From Jiella pacifica (lineage in GTDB: Bacteria; Pseudomonadota; Alphaproteobacteria; Rhizobiales; Rhizobiaceae), in assembly GCF_010500815.1 (NCBI RefSeq), contig NZ_JAAAMG010000017.1:56700-120699 (forward strand): 64,000 nucleotides of DNA. The letters are read 5' to 3'. The translations under genes were made by a program, and so were the position numbers. The stretch's first letter is position 1. Every line of letters begins with the position of its first letter. Below are positions 19,757-29,097 of this stretch, piece after piece. The notes below the pieces were generated by a model. That model did no database searches. It was not told the DNA's origin and saw only the letters and a program-made list of their open reading frames with translations.

Positions 19757-21192
19757 TGCGCGTCCTCCCGGCCCGGCATCCGAAAGGTGAACTTCGGATC
19801 GGGCGTCAGGCGGCCGCCTTCCAGATCATTGGGGCGGATCATGTGGCAGAACGGATCGATATTCTGCATGCCCGTCATCAGGCCCGTCCCGAAGCCAAGC
19901 CCCTTGGCATGATAGAGAAAATGGCCGCGCGGCATGGCCATGAGTTCGGCGCCCGTCATCACCGGTGCCTTGCTGGTCTGGAAGGTACTTTGCAGGCGCA
20001 CATCTTCATGACCGGCGCTCAAGTTCGACGAGACGACGATTTCCTCGCCCATCGCCTTGGATACGCGCGCGGCTTCGTCGAAGGACGAGAAACCAAACCA
20101 TTGTTTGATAATGGCGTTCTCTTCGATGGTCTGGGTTTCCAGACGCCCGAACCGCCGTTCGATCTCGGATCGGCTCTGGGCGATGCCATGGAATTCCGCC
20201 CCGAAGGCCCGCAGCGTTGTGAGAGACTCGACCAGCGGCTTGAGCGGCGCGTTCGTGAACTCGTCCGCAATCATGGTCAGCGGGCCGGCACCGCCGTACA
20301 ACGCCTCGCAGAAACTCAGAATGTGCAGCGCGTAGTAGTTGCCGAGACGATTCATGAAGGCTTGCGGGCCGACGAGAAAGATAACGGCCGGCTGGCGGAT
20401 GAGATCGGCATGAGTGGTGCCCGTATCGAGACCGGCGCGATGCAGCCGTGATCCGGCAGCGAACACCCGAAGCGCCTTCAACGCGGCCGAACGATGTTGC
20501 TCCCAATGCTCATGATCGGCCATGCCGAGTACATCCAGGGCGAGCGCCTGCAGCATGTCCTCGCCCTCTTCGGCTTCGACCGCCGCCACCTTGAGGAGCA
20601 TCTCCGGGTTCGAGATTAGACCCCAGATGCCGCCCGGCGTGGCAAGCCGAGTACTGCGCTTCAGCAGAGCCAGAGTACAAAACTCATTAATTGTCTTAGG
20701 TTGATCTCGAAAATACTGGTTACGGGCATCGTTTGGTGGATCGGGAATAAGAGCTTGGTTGGCATTTTCGGTCGCGAAGACGAGGTCTCCTGGATTATTC
20801 TCGTAGGATGAGATGACACCGCCGAATGGGTTGAGCGAAACCCGGTAAGGGTTATCAGCCCCGAGCACGCCCATATCGTCGATGATTGCGACCGGAATGC
20901 CCATCTCGGCGATCATGGGGGCAGCCTGGGCGGCCACTTCTCCATTCTTGCTATCGAAGACGAGGATTGCCGGGCGCTTTCTCGAAGAAAGTAAAGAATA
21001 GAACCAGACCATCGCGCCACACGTGGTCTTGCCGCCGCCGTTCGCACTCAGAAGCAGTGAATGTCCCTTGGGTGCCCAGATCGGCTCGCCTGCGAACGTC
21101 GTCCCGAGGAGCCGCCGGCCTTGCGGATCAATGACGGCTTTGGCAGTCGCCGGAACAGGGCCGGGTTTGGATTTGCGGAAGGGCCAGCTCAT
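19753..21192 (-). CDS. VirD4/TraG-like type IV coupling protein ATPase
   Basis: 479 aa. Walker A is SANGGGKTT (about 49-57), the DSKNGE segment follows strand 2, and Walker B is LTMIADEFTN (about 313). This is the TraG/TraD/VirD4 arrangement that links a relaxosome to a transfer channel. The usual N-terminal membrane helices are missing. The adjacent genes encode small membrane proteins that may anchor it. The ATG overlaps the stop of the upstream membrane-protein gene by 4 bp. Confidence 0.9.
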   Translation of the reverse strand: MSWPFRKSKPGPVPATAKAVIDPQGRRLLGTTFAGEPIWAPKGHSLLLSANGGGKTTCGAMVWFYSLLSSRKRPAILVFDSKNGEVAAQAAPMIAEMGIPVAIIDDMGVLGADNPYRVSLNPFGGVISSYENNPGDLVFATENANQALIPDPPNDARNQYFRDQPKTINEFCTLALLKRSTRLATPGGIWGLISNPEMLLKVAAVEAEEGEDMLQALALDVLGMADHEHWEQHRSAALKALRVFAAGSRLHRAGLDTGTTHADLIRQPAVIFLVGPQAFMNRLGNYYALHILSFCEALYGGAGPLTMIADEFTNAPLKPLVESLTTLRAFGAEFHGIAQSRSEIERRFGRLETQTIEENAIIKQWFGFSSFDEAARVSKAMGEEIVVSSNLSAGHEDVRLQSTFQTSKAPVMTGAELMAMPRGHFLYHAKGLGFGTGLMTGMQNIDPFCHMIRPNDLEGGRLTPDPKFTFRMPGREDAQ

Positions 21193-21497
21193 TTGATGAC
21201 CCCCTCATTGCGCAGCGCGTCGGAGGTAACGAGGCCATCGGATTTCGGTGTCGCGCCCTGGCGGCGATAGGCGTTGACGCGCAGATCACGCATCACAAAG
21301 CCCTTGATCTCACCAAGCGCCGTCGTGAGCAGCCCCACCGCCGCAGCGGCGGTGAGACCTGCGATCAGGCCGAGTTGCCACCAGACAACCGACATATTCG
21401 CCCAGGAGAGCCACGCCACGCCCGCAAAGGCGAGGCCGAAAGCGATCTGGATATTGATACGCAGGATGGCGCGCAGGTTCGGACCGCCGGGGATCAT
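21189..21497 (-). CDS. small membrane protein, two helices
   Basis: 102 aa from the ATG at 21497, which overlaps the upstream stop (ATGA). Two adjacent transmembrane helices (about 15-35 and 40-62) are followed by a cytosolic tail (RDLRVNAYRRQGATPKSDG). It overlaps the coupling-protein start by 4 bp. By position it may be the missing membrane anchor of the VirD4-like ATPase. That is inference; no family was recognised. Confidence 0.75.
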   Translation of the reverse strand: MIPGGPNLRAILRINIQIAFGLAFAGVAWLSWANMSVVWWQLGLIAGLTAAAAVGLLTTALGEIKGFVMRDLRVNAYRRQGATPKSDGLVTSDALRNEGVIK

Positions 21498-21868
21498 GGC
21501 CGGCCTCCCGTCTGCAGGCTGCGCTGGACGGAGAACACCTCTTTGCGCACGCGGTTGAGATGGCCGTAGGTGCCATAGATCGCGCCGGCGAGTTCCGAGC
21601 CGCGCAAATCTCGGCTCAGGAACTGCAACTGTCCGATCATGAGACCGCCGATGAGCGAAACGACGGAAACGCTGCCAATCGCCAGGCATTCGGACAGATA
21701 GAGCAGATCGGCATGAACAAAGCCGAAGGCGGCCGTACCGGCCGCGACCGTGGCGCCGACGGCAAGAAACGGACGGCGGACCGAGAAGACGCTGAGGTCG
21801 GCGATCCGGTAAGTGTCTTTTTGCGTGTGAACGGCGTGGCCGTCGATGGTGACAGTGCCGAAGATCAT
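21494..21868 (-). CDS. small membrane protein of the transfer operon
   Basis: 124 aa; GGAGGA lies 7 nt before the ATG at 21868. A short N-terminal cytosolic beta segment precedes two hydrophobic helices (about 34-52 and 60-82), then a charged C-terminal helix (LSRDLRGSELAGAIYGTYGH). It is linked by a 4-bp overlap to the downstream gene and a 3-bp gap to the upstream one. Function unknown. Confidence 0.78.
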   Translation of the reverse strand: MIFGTVTIDGHAVHTQKDTYRIADLSVFSVRRPFLAVGATVAAGTAAFGFVHADLLYLSECLAIGSVSVVSLIGGLMIGQLQFLSRDLRGSELAGAIYGTYGHLNRVRKEVFSVQRSLQTGGRP

Positions 21869-21871
21869 GGA

Positions 21872-22414
21872 TCAGTCCTCCAGTTTCGCGACGCCCGCGC
21901 AGGCGGGGCTGGCGAGGGATTCGAGCAGCGAGGCGCGGAGATTGGCGACGGATGCCGGGATGACGGTGCGAGCGGTTCCGGCCGCGATGGCGAAGTTCCA
22001 GCGCTTGGTCATGGTCATGTGCGAAACGGCGCAGGCGCAGCGCGATCCGGACTCGGCCGCCGCGCGTTCGATGCGCTGACGCTTCAGCTCGGCCAGGCGG
22101 CGCTTCTGGATTTCGGCGTAATCGAATGCCTCGCAGGCCCGGCCCATGCCGAAGAGGTCCAGCACCCGCCGCTGTTCGCCCGGCAGGACGCCGAGCAGAT
22201 CACCGCACTGGAAGGTGAACTCGGACTCCGGCACCGGCTCGCGGGTCTGAATGTCGGCGGCGATCCGCTGTTCGCAGTCCGAATACCAGCCGATCCGTTC
22301 GGCGCTGCGTTCGGCGACCAGCGGACCGAGCACGAAGGCCGAAGCCCCCGCCCAGACCGCGCCAGCGACGAGCACGCCCCCTGAAATCGGAAGTGAGGAG
22401 AAATCGATGGGCAT
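21872..22414 (-). CDS. hypothetical protein with N-terminal membrane helix
   Basis: 180 aa from the ATG at 22414. One hydrophobic helix (about 9-32) is followed by a soluble domain with five Cys, including DCEQR, FQCGDL and a CAC pair. The C-terminal part is Ala-rich. It may be exported, with disulphides in the periplasm. Member of the coupling-protein operon. No family recognised. Confidence 0.7.
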   Translation of the reverse strand: MPIDFSSLPISGGVLVAGAVWAGASAFVLGPLVAERSAERIGWYSDCEQRIAADIQTREPVPESEFTFQCGDLLGVLPGEQRRVLDLFGMGRACEAFDYAEIQKRRLAELKRQRIERAAAESGSRCACAVSHMTMTKRWNFAIAAGTARTVIPASVANLRASLLESLASPACAGVAKLED

Positions 22415-22602
22415 GACGAATGCCTTTCCTGATGACTGCAAAAAGCCGCGCGCAATGCCCGGCCAGTCATCGGTAGGAGGTTTCGTCAGCACCCATCGGC
22501 GGGGTTCGGGCGGAATTGGCAATACGCCATTCGGTCACCCTGAAATCGAAAGATCGGGGGGCCAAAAGGCCCCCCGATCAAAAAGCATCGTGGAAGTTCG
22601 CG

Positions 22603-23856
22603 TCAGCGGGCGCGGCCCCGGCGAACCGGCGGCGCGTCGTCGACGTCCGGATCGTCGTCGTATTCGACAACCTTCCGCGCGCGAGAACGCTTCGGAACGT
22701 CGATAGGGCGAAGCGTGGTCAGATCGTCGAAGTCGCTCTCGCGTGGAGGCGGGCTGTCACCCTCCGGGTTGGCCTGATACCGCGCCCACAGGAGCGAGAG
22801 GACCGTGTAAACCCACAGGACCAGGGGAAATACGAGCTCCACTGCCAGCACGAGGAGAGCCACTGGGGCGAACTCCCCGATGTATGACAACGTCTGGATC
22901 GCTCCCGTACGCGGCGGGAAGACAGGCCGCTCGATCCTCTCACTTTCAGCCTGACCCAAAACCGCTTCGAGGTTTGCGGCATAACCCGCCAGCAGCGCGT
23001 TAAGACGGCCCGTGACGTCAGGCTGATCCGGAATGGTCACGCCGGCCCGCAACTCGCCGGCATACGCGGCGAGCATCGCCGTCGGGACGGCTTCGTCCAG
23101 ACGGTTCAGGACCTGCTCAAGACCGGCATCGAGTTCCCGCAAGGCCGTCCGGCGCTCCCAGATGTCCCGCTCCTCATCTGCAAGGACCGTTTCCATCCGC
23201 GCCAGATGGTTCGCGAGCTCGCTGCGAATAGCCTCACGCTGCTGCAGACCAGATGAAGCCTCATCCCGAACCGCCGCCGCACGGCTCGCAAGCGCTTCCA
23301 GCGTTCGCGTCGTGCTGCCATAGCCGCCGGAACCGCGCAGCGAAACGCAGGAAGTCGCCTTCTCGCATTCCGTCTTGGTATTGAGATCGGAAGCGATCGC
23401 CATGACAACCGGGACGACACGCCCCGCCTGCGCGGCCTCCGTCATCCTGTGATCTGCGTAGCGGGCGGTTTCGGTGGCGTAGACCTGCAGGCGGCGCTCC
23501 TCGACTTCTTTTATTATAAGCCCCGGAAGCGTACCTAGATAAAGACCCGCACCGACGATCAGAATCGAGGAAATTCCGACAACGCCAGCCAAAATATATC
23601 CGACCGAAAAAAGCGTCGCTCCGCGCTCGATGGCGAGCCTATACACGGTGTACGCAACGATGAACGCGGCGACCGGCAGCAACAGCGTCTTCAAGAAGCC
23701 GGTGAACCCGCCTCCTGCCATACCGATGTTATTGAGAGCGACCCAGAGCATAATCGCAGAGATTAGCGGCAGGATCACCAAAACGACGCTGAGATAGGGC
23801 GCGCGCTCTGGCTTCTTCAGCCGGTCGGGTTTCTTAGGGTTATCGTCAGTAGTCAC
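22603..23856 (-). CDS. large membrane protein with periplasmic coiled coil
   Basis: 417 aa from a GTG at 23856 with AAGGAG 8 nt upstream. Three helices near the N-terminus (about 22-42, 52-73, 85-107) are followed by a long helical region of about 180 residues, then two helices (about 335-375) and an acidic/basic tail (YDDDPDVDDAPPVRRGR). The central part contains a Cys pair (TECEKATSC). The layout suggests a membrane scaffold of the transfer apparatus. No named family was recognised. The GTG overlaps the stop of the small upstream gene. Confidence 0.75.
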   Translation of the reverse strand: MTTDDNPKKPDRLKKPERAPYLSVVLVILPLISAIMLWVALNNIGMAGGGFTGFLKTLLLPVAAFIVAYTVYRLAIERGATLFSVGYILAGVVGISSILIVGAGLYLGTLPGLIIKEVEERRLQVYATETARYADHRMTEAAQAGRVVPVVMAIASDLNTKTECEKATSCVSLRGSGGYGSTTRTLEALASRAAAVRDEASSGLQQREAIRSELANHLARMETVLADEERDIWERRTALRELDAGLEQVLNRLDEAVPTAMLAAYAGELRAGVTIPDQPDVTGRLNALLAGYAANLEAVLGQAESERIERPVFPPRTGAIQTLSYIGEFAPVALLVLAVELVFPLVLWVYTVLSLLWARYQANPEGDSPPPRESDFDDLTTLRPIDVPKRSRARKVVEYDDDPDVDDAPPVRRGRAR

Positions 23857-24059
23857 TTCTCTGTCTCCTTCCGAGGGGTGGTGAGACCCTGGTTTTGAAG
23901 GAGGCACCGAATGTTTGAGGGCTCGATCCGGGCGTTATCTTCGATTTCGACGCGCTCGAAGCCGCAGCTCCGATGCGCTCTCCCGGACCCAGGCGGAAGC
24001 ACGCAGTCGGCAAGGATGTCTTCGGTTTGCGCCGCGAACTTTTCGGCCTTGCTGACCAT
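23853..24059 (-). CDS. small hypothetical protein
   Basis: 68 aa from the ATG at 24059, with two Cys and a compact composition. Its TGA overlaps the GTG start of the large membrane protein (GTGA), the same coupling used elsewhere in this operon, and this is the main support. The ribosome site is weak. Function unknown. Confidence 0.55.
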   Translation of the reverse strand: MVSKAEKFAAQTEDILADCVLPPGSGRAHRSCGFERVEIEDNARIEPSNIRCLLQNQGLTTPRKETEK

Positions 24060-24219
24060 GACGTGGCGTTCGATCCGGAAACAAGCCCCTCTCGGGGGTA
24101 CGGAAACATCGTGATACGGGTGGGCAGTGGCCGGACGGACAACAGGCCGAGAATGAAGCGACCGGGCCAATCGACGATCGGCCCGGTCCAAGACCTGTTA
24201 AACGGTCAATGCAGACGCC

Positions 24220-24741
24220 TTAGGAAATCTGCCGCGCGCAGAAGCTCGGATATCCGATGCGAGCAAGGAAGCACTTCCTCGCCAGCGACAGATAGCAGAT
24301 GCGCCAAAGACCACGCTCCTGAAGCAAGTATTCCCTTGGCGCCTCAATCCGCTCCTTGAGCCGGTTCATCGTCCGTCGCGGAGCGAAGCCGAACCGGTCG
24401 CAGATCGATACTTCATCTTCCGGGTTTCGTGGCAACGCATCCCGTTCGATAAACCGTTCCGTCCAATCGAAGAGGTCGCCGTTCGCCCGGTCAGTGACGT
24501 TCTGATACACGAAATTGAACCGCGCACTGCCAGAACGTCCGCAAAAGCGCGCCGCGACGACCGTCTCCATGAAACGGGCGAGGCTCTGTTCGTAGGCCGG
24601 CTGTGCGATTTCCTCCTTCGGATCGCACCAGATATCGCCGTCCCAAACCTTAAGAACCGGTCCAACCGGTCGAACCCACTGCCCGTCAGGCAGGAGAATG
24701 CGTCCACGGTTGAGTTCAAGTTCGTCTTTCCAGTACCCCAT
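24220..24741 (-). CDS. hypothetical protein
   Basis: 173 aa from the ATG at 24741, with AGGAG 6 nt upstream; the longer frame to 24972 has no such site. Soluble, with an N-terminal beta-rich part (LLPDGQWVRPVGPVLKVWDG) and a C-terminal basic helical part. No domain recognised. It starts the leftward gene string, divergent from the low-GC defence-like locus at 24993-28777. Confidence 0.7.
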   Translation of the reverse strand: MGYWKDELELNRGRILLPDGQWVRPVGPVLKVWDGDIWCDPKEEIAQPAYEQSLARFMETVVAARFCGRSGSARFNFVYQNVTDRANGDLFDWTERFIERDALPRNPEDEVSICDRFGFAPRRTMNRLKERIEAPREYLLQERGLWRICYLSLARKCFLARIGYPSFCARQIS

Positions 24742-24992
24742 CGTTTTCTCCTGAGGGTTGGAGAAAACGGGCCCGTTCTCGGTGCTAGCTTTGTGTTTCC
24801 GGGAGTTGGCCAACCCGTTGCTCAGACAGGGTTTTGGCCCGTCCAAGAATGAGATTGGCGGCAGGATGAGCGGAAGGCTTCCCCAGCGATCAGGGAAAAA
24901 GTGGGGAAGACCGTGGAACGGCAGGGAATTGCGACGATGGTTGAAAACGAGACCAATATTGCAATTTGACACTGTATTTGCTACTATTGAGT

Positions 24993-25412
24993 GTGAAATA
25001 CGTCAAACCCAGCGAGGATGTTTACGTTACCGAGACCGTGTATGACCGAGACACTGGTTTACGGACATTTCAGCGCACCACCTTCAATGGATTGCGGCAG
25101 AGTCCGCCCGATGACTCACCATCGGAGATCGTCTTCGACAAACTTGGACGGCCGCAACAACTCGAATGGCATCATAAGGATGAACTCCACCGGACCACGG
25201 GCCCGGCGACGGTCTTCAGAAATACGGAGAGCGGTATTCATACTTCGGAACGGTTTTACACCGCTGGTCGCCCCCGCGATCCATTACTTGGACCACAGGT
25301 GATTCGTCGCGATTCAAGAACCGGGGAGATCAAAGCGCAGGGCCGCGAGTGTGACATGGACTACGAAACGCCGTTTACAAAACCCGCCAACACCCCCAAA
25401 CCTACTCTATAA
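24993..25412 (+). CDS. small protein upstream of the Sel1-repeat ATPase
   Basis: About 139 aa; the start is uncertain (GTG 24993, or TTG 24966), and no ribosome site fits well. The product is charged and beta-rich with an LHRTTGPATVFRN segment that recalls the HR-x-x-GPA repeat units seen in some phage and antitoxin-like proteins. It ends 38 bp before the large ATPase gene on the same strand and is likely cotranscribed. GC is lower than in the backbone. Function unknown. Confidence 0.6.
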   Translation: MKYVKPSEDVYVTETVYDRDTGLRTFQRTTFNGLRQSPPDDSPSEIVFDKLGRPQQLEWHHKDELHRTTGPATVFRNTESGIHTSERFYTAGRPRDPLLGPQVIRRDSRTGEIKAQGRECDMDYETPFTKPANTPKPTL

Positions 25413-25450
25413 GTTGTACACCCCAATCGGGCTTGCAAGCGGAGTGGATT

Positions 25451-28400
25451 ATGTCTGCCGATGAAGCCGACCACGTCAAAATAATTGTGACGTTTGAGAA
25501 ATTCCGTAACAAAATCAACGAAATAATCGATGAAAGTGTGAATGCTAAACTTCGCTCATTGTATGTAGAAACGATTGGCGTTCAGGCAAAAGCCTATAGA
25601 GATAATCATTTTGCAAAATATGTTGGGACAATAGATGAAAAATGGGAAAATTTTGTCACAAAAACAAAGTCCATATACGGTGATTATTTCAATTCCCTAG
25701 GACAATACGACGCAGAAAAAATCAACGGTATGGCTACCAAGGGTGCCAGTTTCAAAGACGCTCTCGGTATCCACTACCGATTACACTACGACCTGGATCA
25801 TCCTGATTACGCCAAAAAAATTGACGACGTCATATTCGGTGAAAGCTACCTAGACAGATTTAAGACACCGATATTCGAACGCGTCGATCTTGAACCAAAG
25901 CTGAGCGACGCCGAATACCGGTCGGAATTCTATAACTACGGGTACGACCGCGACGATAAGATCGCGTTCCGTGGACGCTCCGATCAAGTCGCGCAGTTGA
26001 GGGCCTTTCTGGGCGGCGAGGCTGGCTTTCAATGGCTACAACTGGCCGGTGCCGCCGGACAAGGCAAGAGTCGGATGGCCTGGGACCTCATCTTAGAGGC
26101 TCGCGACGAACTCGGCTATAAGGCGGGCTTCATCGACGCCGAGGACCTCCTTGCATTTAAAAAGCATTGGGCAGACTGGACTCCGGTCAGACCGATCCTG
26201 ATTGTTATCGACTACGTCATCGAACGGGACAAACCTGTCGGTCAGATGATGGCCCACCTGATCGCGCGATCGGAAAAGTTCCGCCACAAAGTCCGCCTCA
26301 TCATCCTGGAGCGCCAGCGGCGCGATCGCGGCGGCATTCGCAAAGTCTCCAAACAAAGCGTCAGCATCTCAGGCGACAAACGCATCGCTGTCGAACCCGT
26401 GTTTCAGTTGTCCGAGCACGAGACCGCCGCATGGTTCGATGAACTAGTCACCGATGCGAAATCGGTCGACAAGTCGGTCGCCTTGACGAAGAAGCCCATC
26501 ATATTTGGTGATGACGGCATCATCGAACTGAACTCGCTGGATGACACCGATTTGGTCGCGATAGCCGAGGATGTTGTTCGCAGGCGATCTCGGGACGGTG
26601 AGACATATTATTCGAGCGATTTCATCTTATCCGCGATCAAGCGTTTCGACGGTGCGGGGAGACCGCTCTATGCTTATTTTGTCGGTATCGCTCTAGCTGG
26701 GGATAACTACAACGCTGCATGGGAACGCGAGGACTTGCTGAATTATGTTCTGACGGCCGAACGCGAGCGCCGTTGGAAGAGGAAATTTGGCGAGTCAGCA
26801 CCTCGCCTTTCGGCAAACAAGCCATCAATACACATTACCGCTCTAGCGACCATCCTAAGATCGGTGAGCCGGTTCAAGCTGCAGACTCTTGGCGGCTGGA
26901 CAGAGTTGTCTGACGAGGATTTTGAAGCGGCGCTGATACTCGTCGGCGGTCCCGTGGCAACCGGCACTCAATGGCCTGGCTCTATCCTACCCGGCCTCTT
27001 TCCCGATCTATTGGGAGAGTGGTATGTACTGTCGGTTTTGGAAAAACAGGCCCATCTACTTCCTGCACTGATGGAAAAGGCGTGGGCGCTCGATCCAAGC
27101 GCTACAGCGGGGTTCCTGCAACGAGTAGCGCAAGATTTTCCGAGCTATGAGGTCGCTCTCGCTGTCTTGGATTTCGTGCCCAGTCATGAAAGTGCACACC
27201 TGGAGTACCGCGCAAGTGCGGTCCGGATTCTGGATGATCTATATTCAGCCAAAATTGGCAGGCCTCCGCAGAATTTGTTCGAAACCCTTAAGTCGGCAGC
27301 AAGCGCGGAGTTTCCGCCGGCAATGCATCTGCTGGGCTTCTTCTATTCGGCAGGCTATTTAGTAGAAAAATCTGATCGCCTTGGATTTCACTGGAAAAAC
27401 CGGGCGGCAGAAGCCGGAGAACCAGCTGCGTTATGCAGTGCTGCGTTAGATTATCTAGAGGGCGAACGCACAGAAAAAAACGACAACAAAGCGTTCGCAC
27501 TATTAGAAAAGGCTTACAGATCAAATTACCATCGTTCTTATACCTTGATGCACTACTTCTATAAGTACGGCATTGGCACCAAATCCGATAGCAAACGCGC
27601 TGTCGAGTTTTTGATTGAAGGACTGAATTTAGGCTCAACCGCATGCATATTAGAACTTGGTTACTGCTATGAATCGGGCGAGGGCATTGAGCAAAATACG
27701 ACACAGGCCATAGATCTGTACCGTCTGGCGGCAGAAAAAGGCAACGAACATGCAATGACAGCACTAGGCAACTGCTACATACATGGTACCGGCGTGAAGA
27801 AAAATCCTGCCGAAGCCGTGAAATGGTATCAAAAGGCAGCGGACAAAAACTCCGTCGATGCAATGGAGCGTTTAGGTGCCTGCTACGAGCAAGGCAATGG
27901 CGTTAACAAAGACCTCACTCAGGCTTTTAAGTGGTACTGCAAAATTCGCGAAAGCGGCATTTATAGGAGAGGCCTATGCCTGGCAGTTCTCTCCTCTGTA
28001 TTCCACAACGATTTTATGGAGACATTGTATAGTGATATCGGAGTTACATCAGTGGCAAACATTCCATCCGAGCCTAGCTGGAATGAACGCCCTTGGCTCG
28101 CGAATGACTGGTCAAACGTTCCGATTATTGAAATGAACGATATCATGCGGAAAATATCACGTGCAGCAACGCTGGAAGGCTACGCCCATTTATTTTCAGG
28201 ACTTCGCATTACGGCGATGCGCCAATCGAAGCTCTCTTGCTATTCCGGATTCGACCTGATTGACGTGCGATTTATAAGAGTTTTCAGCAGCGAAGAGCTA
28301 TTCCTTAGCGCTCTTGTGTCGAAGAAAGGCGCCGTCTTGATGGACAGATCAAGAGAGCGCTTCGACATTTTAAATAATGTAGCGTTGACGCTATATGATT

Positions 28401-28777
28401 ACCATCATTATGTGCAATACCTACATTTTTTCTGTCAAATGTTCTACGTTGATGACGGCCCGTTTGCGATTTTGTCTTCGGTTGACGACATTCACTTTGC
28501 GAACGATACCGCGCTCGGTAAATTCCTCGACAGCAAAATTTCCATTTCTGCGCCATCAATGGTCCGACGGTCTGACGATTGCTGGTCAACTAAAAATTTC
28601 TGTATATCCGCCTTCGTGATTGCTGGCGATAAATTGTTTGAAGCTGAGTTCCACGTCGCCAGAGACGGCGCAATCGAAATTAACCGAAGCTCGCTTGTGG
28701 CTGAAAATCTTCCGGTCAAGGTCCATAAATACGAGAGATATTTTAGGAAAGGCTTGAGGCTGAAGGACAAAATTTAG
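25451..28777 (+). CDS. P-loop ATPase with C-terminal Sel1 repeats (STAND-like)
   Basis: 1108 aa from the ATG at 25451, preceded by GGAG. N-terminal region (1-180) helical, no family recognised. A P-loop follows: Walker A GAAGQGKS (200-207), Walker B PILIVIDY (about 248-255), then an AAA/STAND-like helical part to about 560. About six Sel1-like repeats span roughly 620-850 (for example AEAVKWYQKAADKNSVDAME). The last 250 residues are unrecognised. An ATPase joined to solenoid repeats resembles STAND-type immune sensors, so defence is a reasonable inference. GC is clearly below the backbone, suggesting recent acquisition. Confidence 0.8.
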   Translation: MSADEADHVKIIVTFEKFRNKINEIIDESVNAKLRSLYVETIGVQAKAYRDNHFAKYVGTIDEKWENFVTKTKSIYGDYFNSLGQYDAEKINGMATKGASFKDALGIHYRLHYDLDHPDYAKKIDDVIFGESYLDRFKTPIFERVDLEPKLSDAEYRSEFYNYGYDRDDKIAFRGRSDQVAQLRAFLGGEAGFQWLQLAGAAGQGKSRMAWDLILEARDELGYKAGFIDAEDLLAFKKHWADWTPVRPILIVIDYVIERDKPVGQMMAHLIARSEKFRHKVRLIILERQRRDRGGIRKVSKQSVSISGDKRIAVEPVFQLSEHETAAWFDELVTDAKSVDKSVALTKKPIIFGDDGIIELNSLDDTDLVAIAEDVVRRRSRDGETYYSSDFILSAIKRFDGAGRPLYAYFVGIALAGDNYNAAWEREDLLNYVLTAERERRWKRKFGESAPRLSANKPSIHITALATILRSVSRFKLQTLGGWTELSDEDFEAALILVGGPVATGTQWPGSILPGLFPDLLGEWYVLSVLEKQAHLLPALMEKAWALDPSATAGFLQRVAQDFPSYEVALAVLDFVPSHESAHLEYRASAVRILDDLYSAKIGRPPQNLFETLKSAASAEFPPAMHLLGFFYSAGYLVEKSDRLGFHWKNRAAEAGEPAALCSAALDYLEGERTEKNDNKAFALLEKAYRSNYHRSYTLMHYFYKYGIGTKSDSKRAVEFLIEGLNLGSTACILELGYCYESGEGIEQNTTQAIDLYRLAAEKGNEHAMTALGNCYIHGTGVKKNPAEAVKWYQKAADKNSVDAMERLGACYEQGNGVNKDLTQAFKWYCKIRESGIYRRGLCLAVLSSVFHNDFMETLYSDIGVTSVANIPSEPSWNERPWLANDWSNVPIIEMNDIMRKISRAATLEGYAHLFSGLRITAMRQSKLSCYSGFDLIDVRFIRVFSSEELFLSALVSKKGAVLMDRSRERFDILNNVALTLYDYHHYVQYLHFFCQMFYVDDGPFAILSSVDDIHFANDTALGKFLDSKISISAPSMVRRSDDCWSTKNFCISAFVIAGDKLFEAEFHVARDGAIEINRSSLVAENLPVKVHKYERYFRKGLRLKDKI

Positions 28778-28840
28778 CCGCAAGCACCTTATTCTAAAGA
28801 GTAGAGCTGATCCAGCCTACGCAATGCGCGCGCAAGATGT

Positions 28841-28960
28841 GTGGGGGCAGACCCCACCATCTCGGCAAGGGAGGCTTAGCCTCCCGTTGCATCCCTCTGG
28901 AGGAGTCGTGAAGAGGACGTGTTGCCCAGGCATCGGGCGAACCTGCTTCACGAAGAGCAG
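28841..28960. other. cluster of hairpins between convergent genes
   Basis: In the 320-bp gap 28,778-29,097 there are GTGGGG/CCCCAC (28841-28857), GGGAGGC-TTA-GCCTCCC (28869-28885) and CTGCT/AGCAG (28943-28960). They lie between convergent genes, so terminators are the simplest reading. A structured RNA is possible. Nothing else is seen in the gap. Confidence 0.45.
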
Positions 28961-29097
28961 CACGCGCAGATGACGCTGAGCGGAAGCCTATCAAATTGCA
29001 CCGAGGGTGGAACACTAAATTCCAGAAATGAGCGTCATCATTATTTCGGACTACGTATGCGTGCTTATCTGCTTATCTGGTATGGCTCGCGTTCCGC

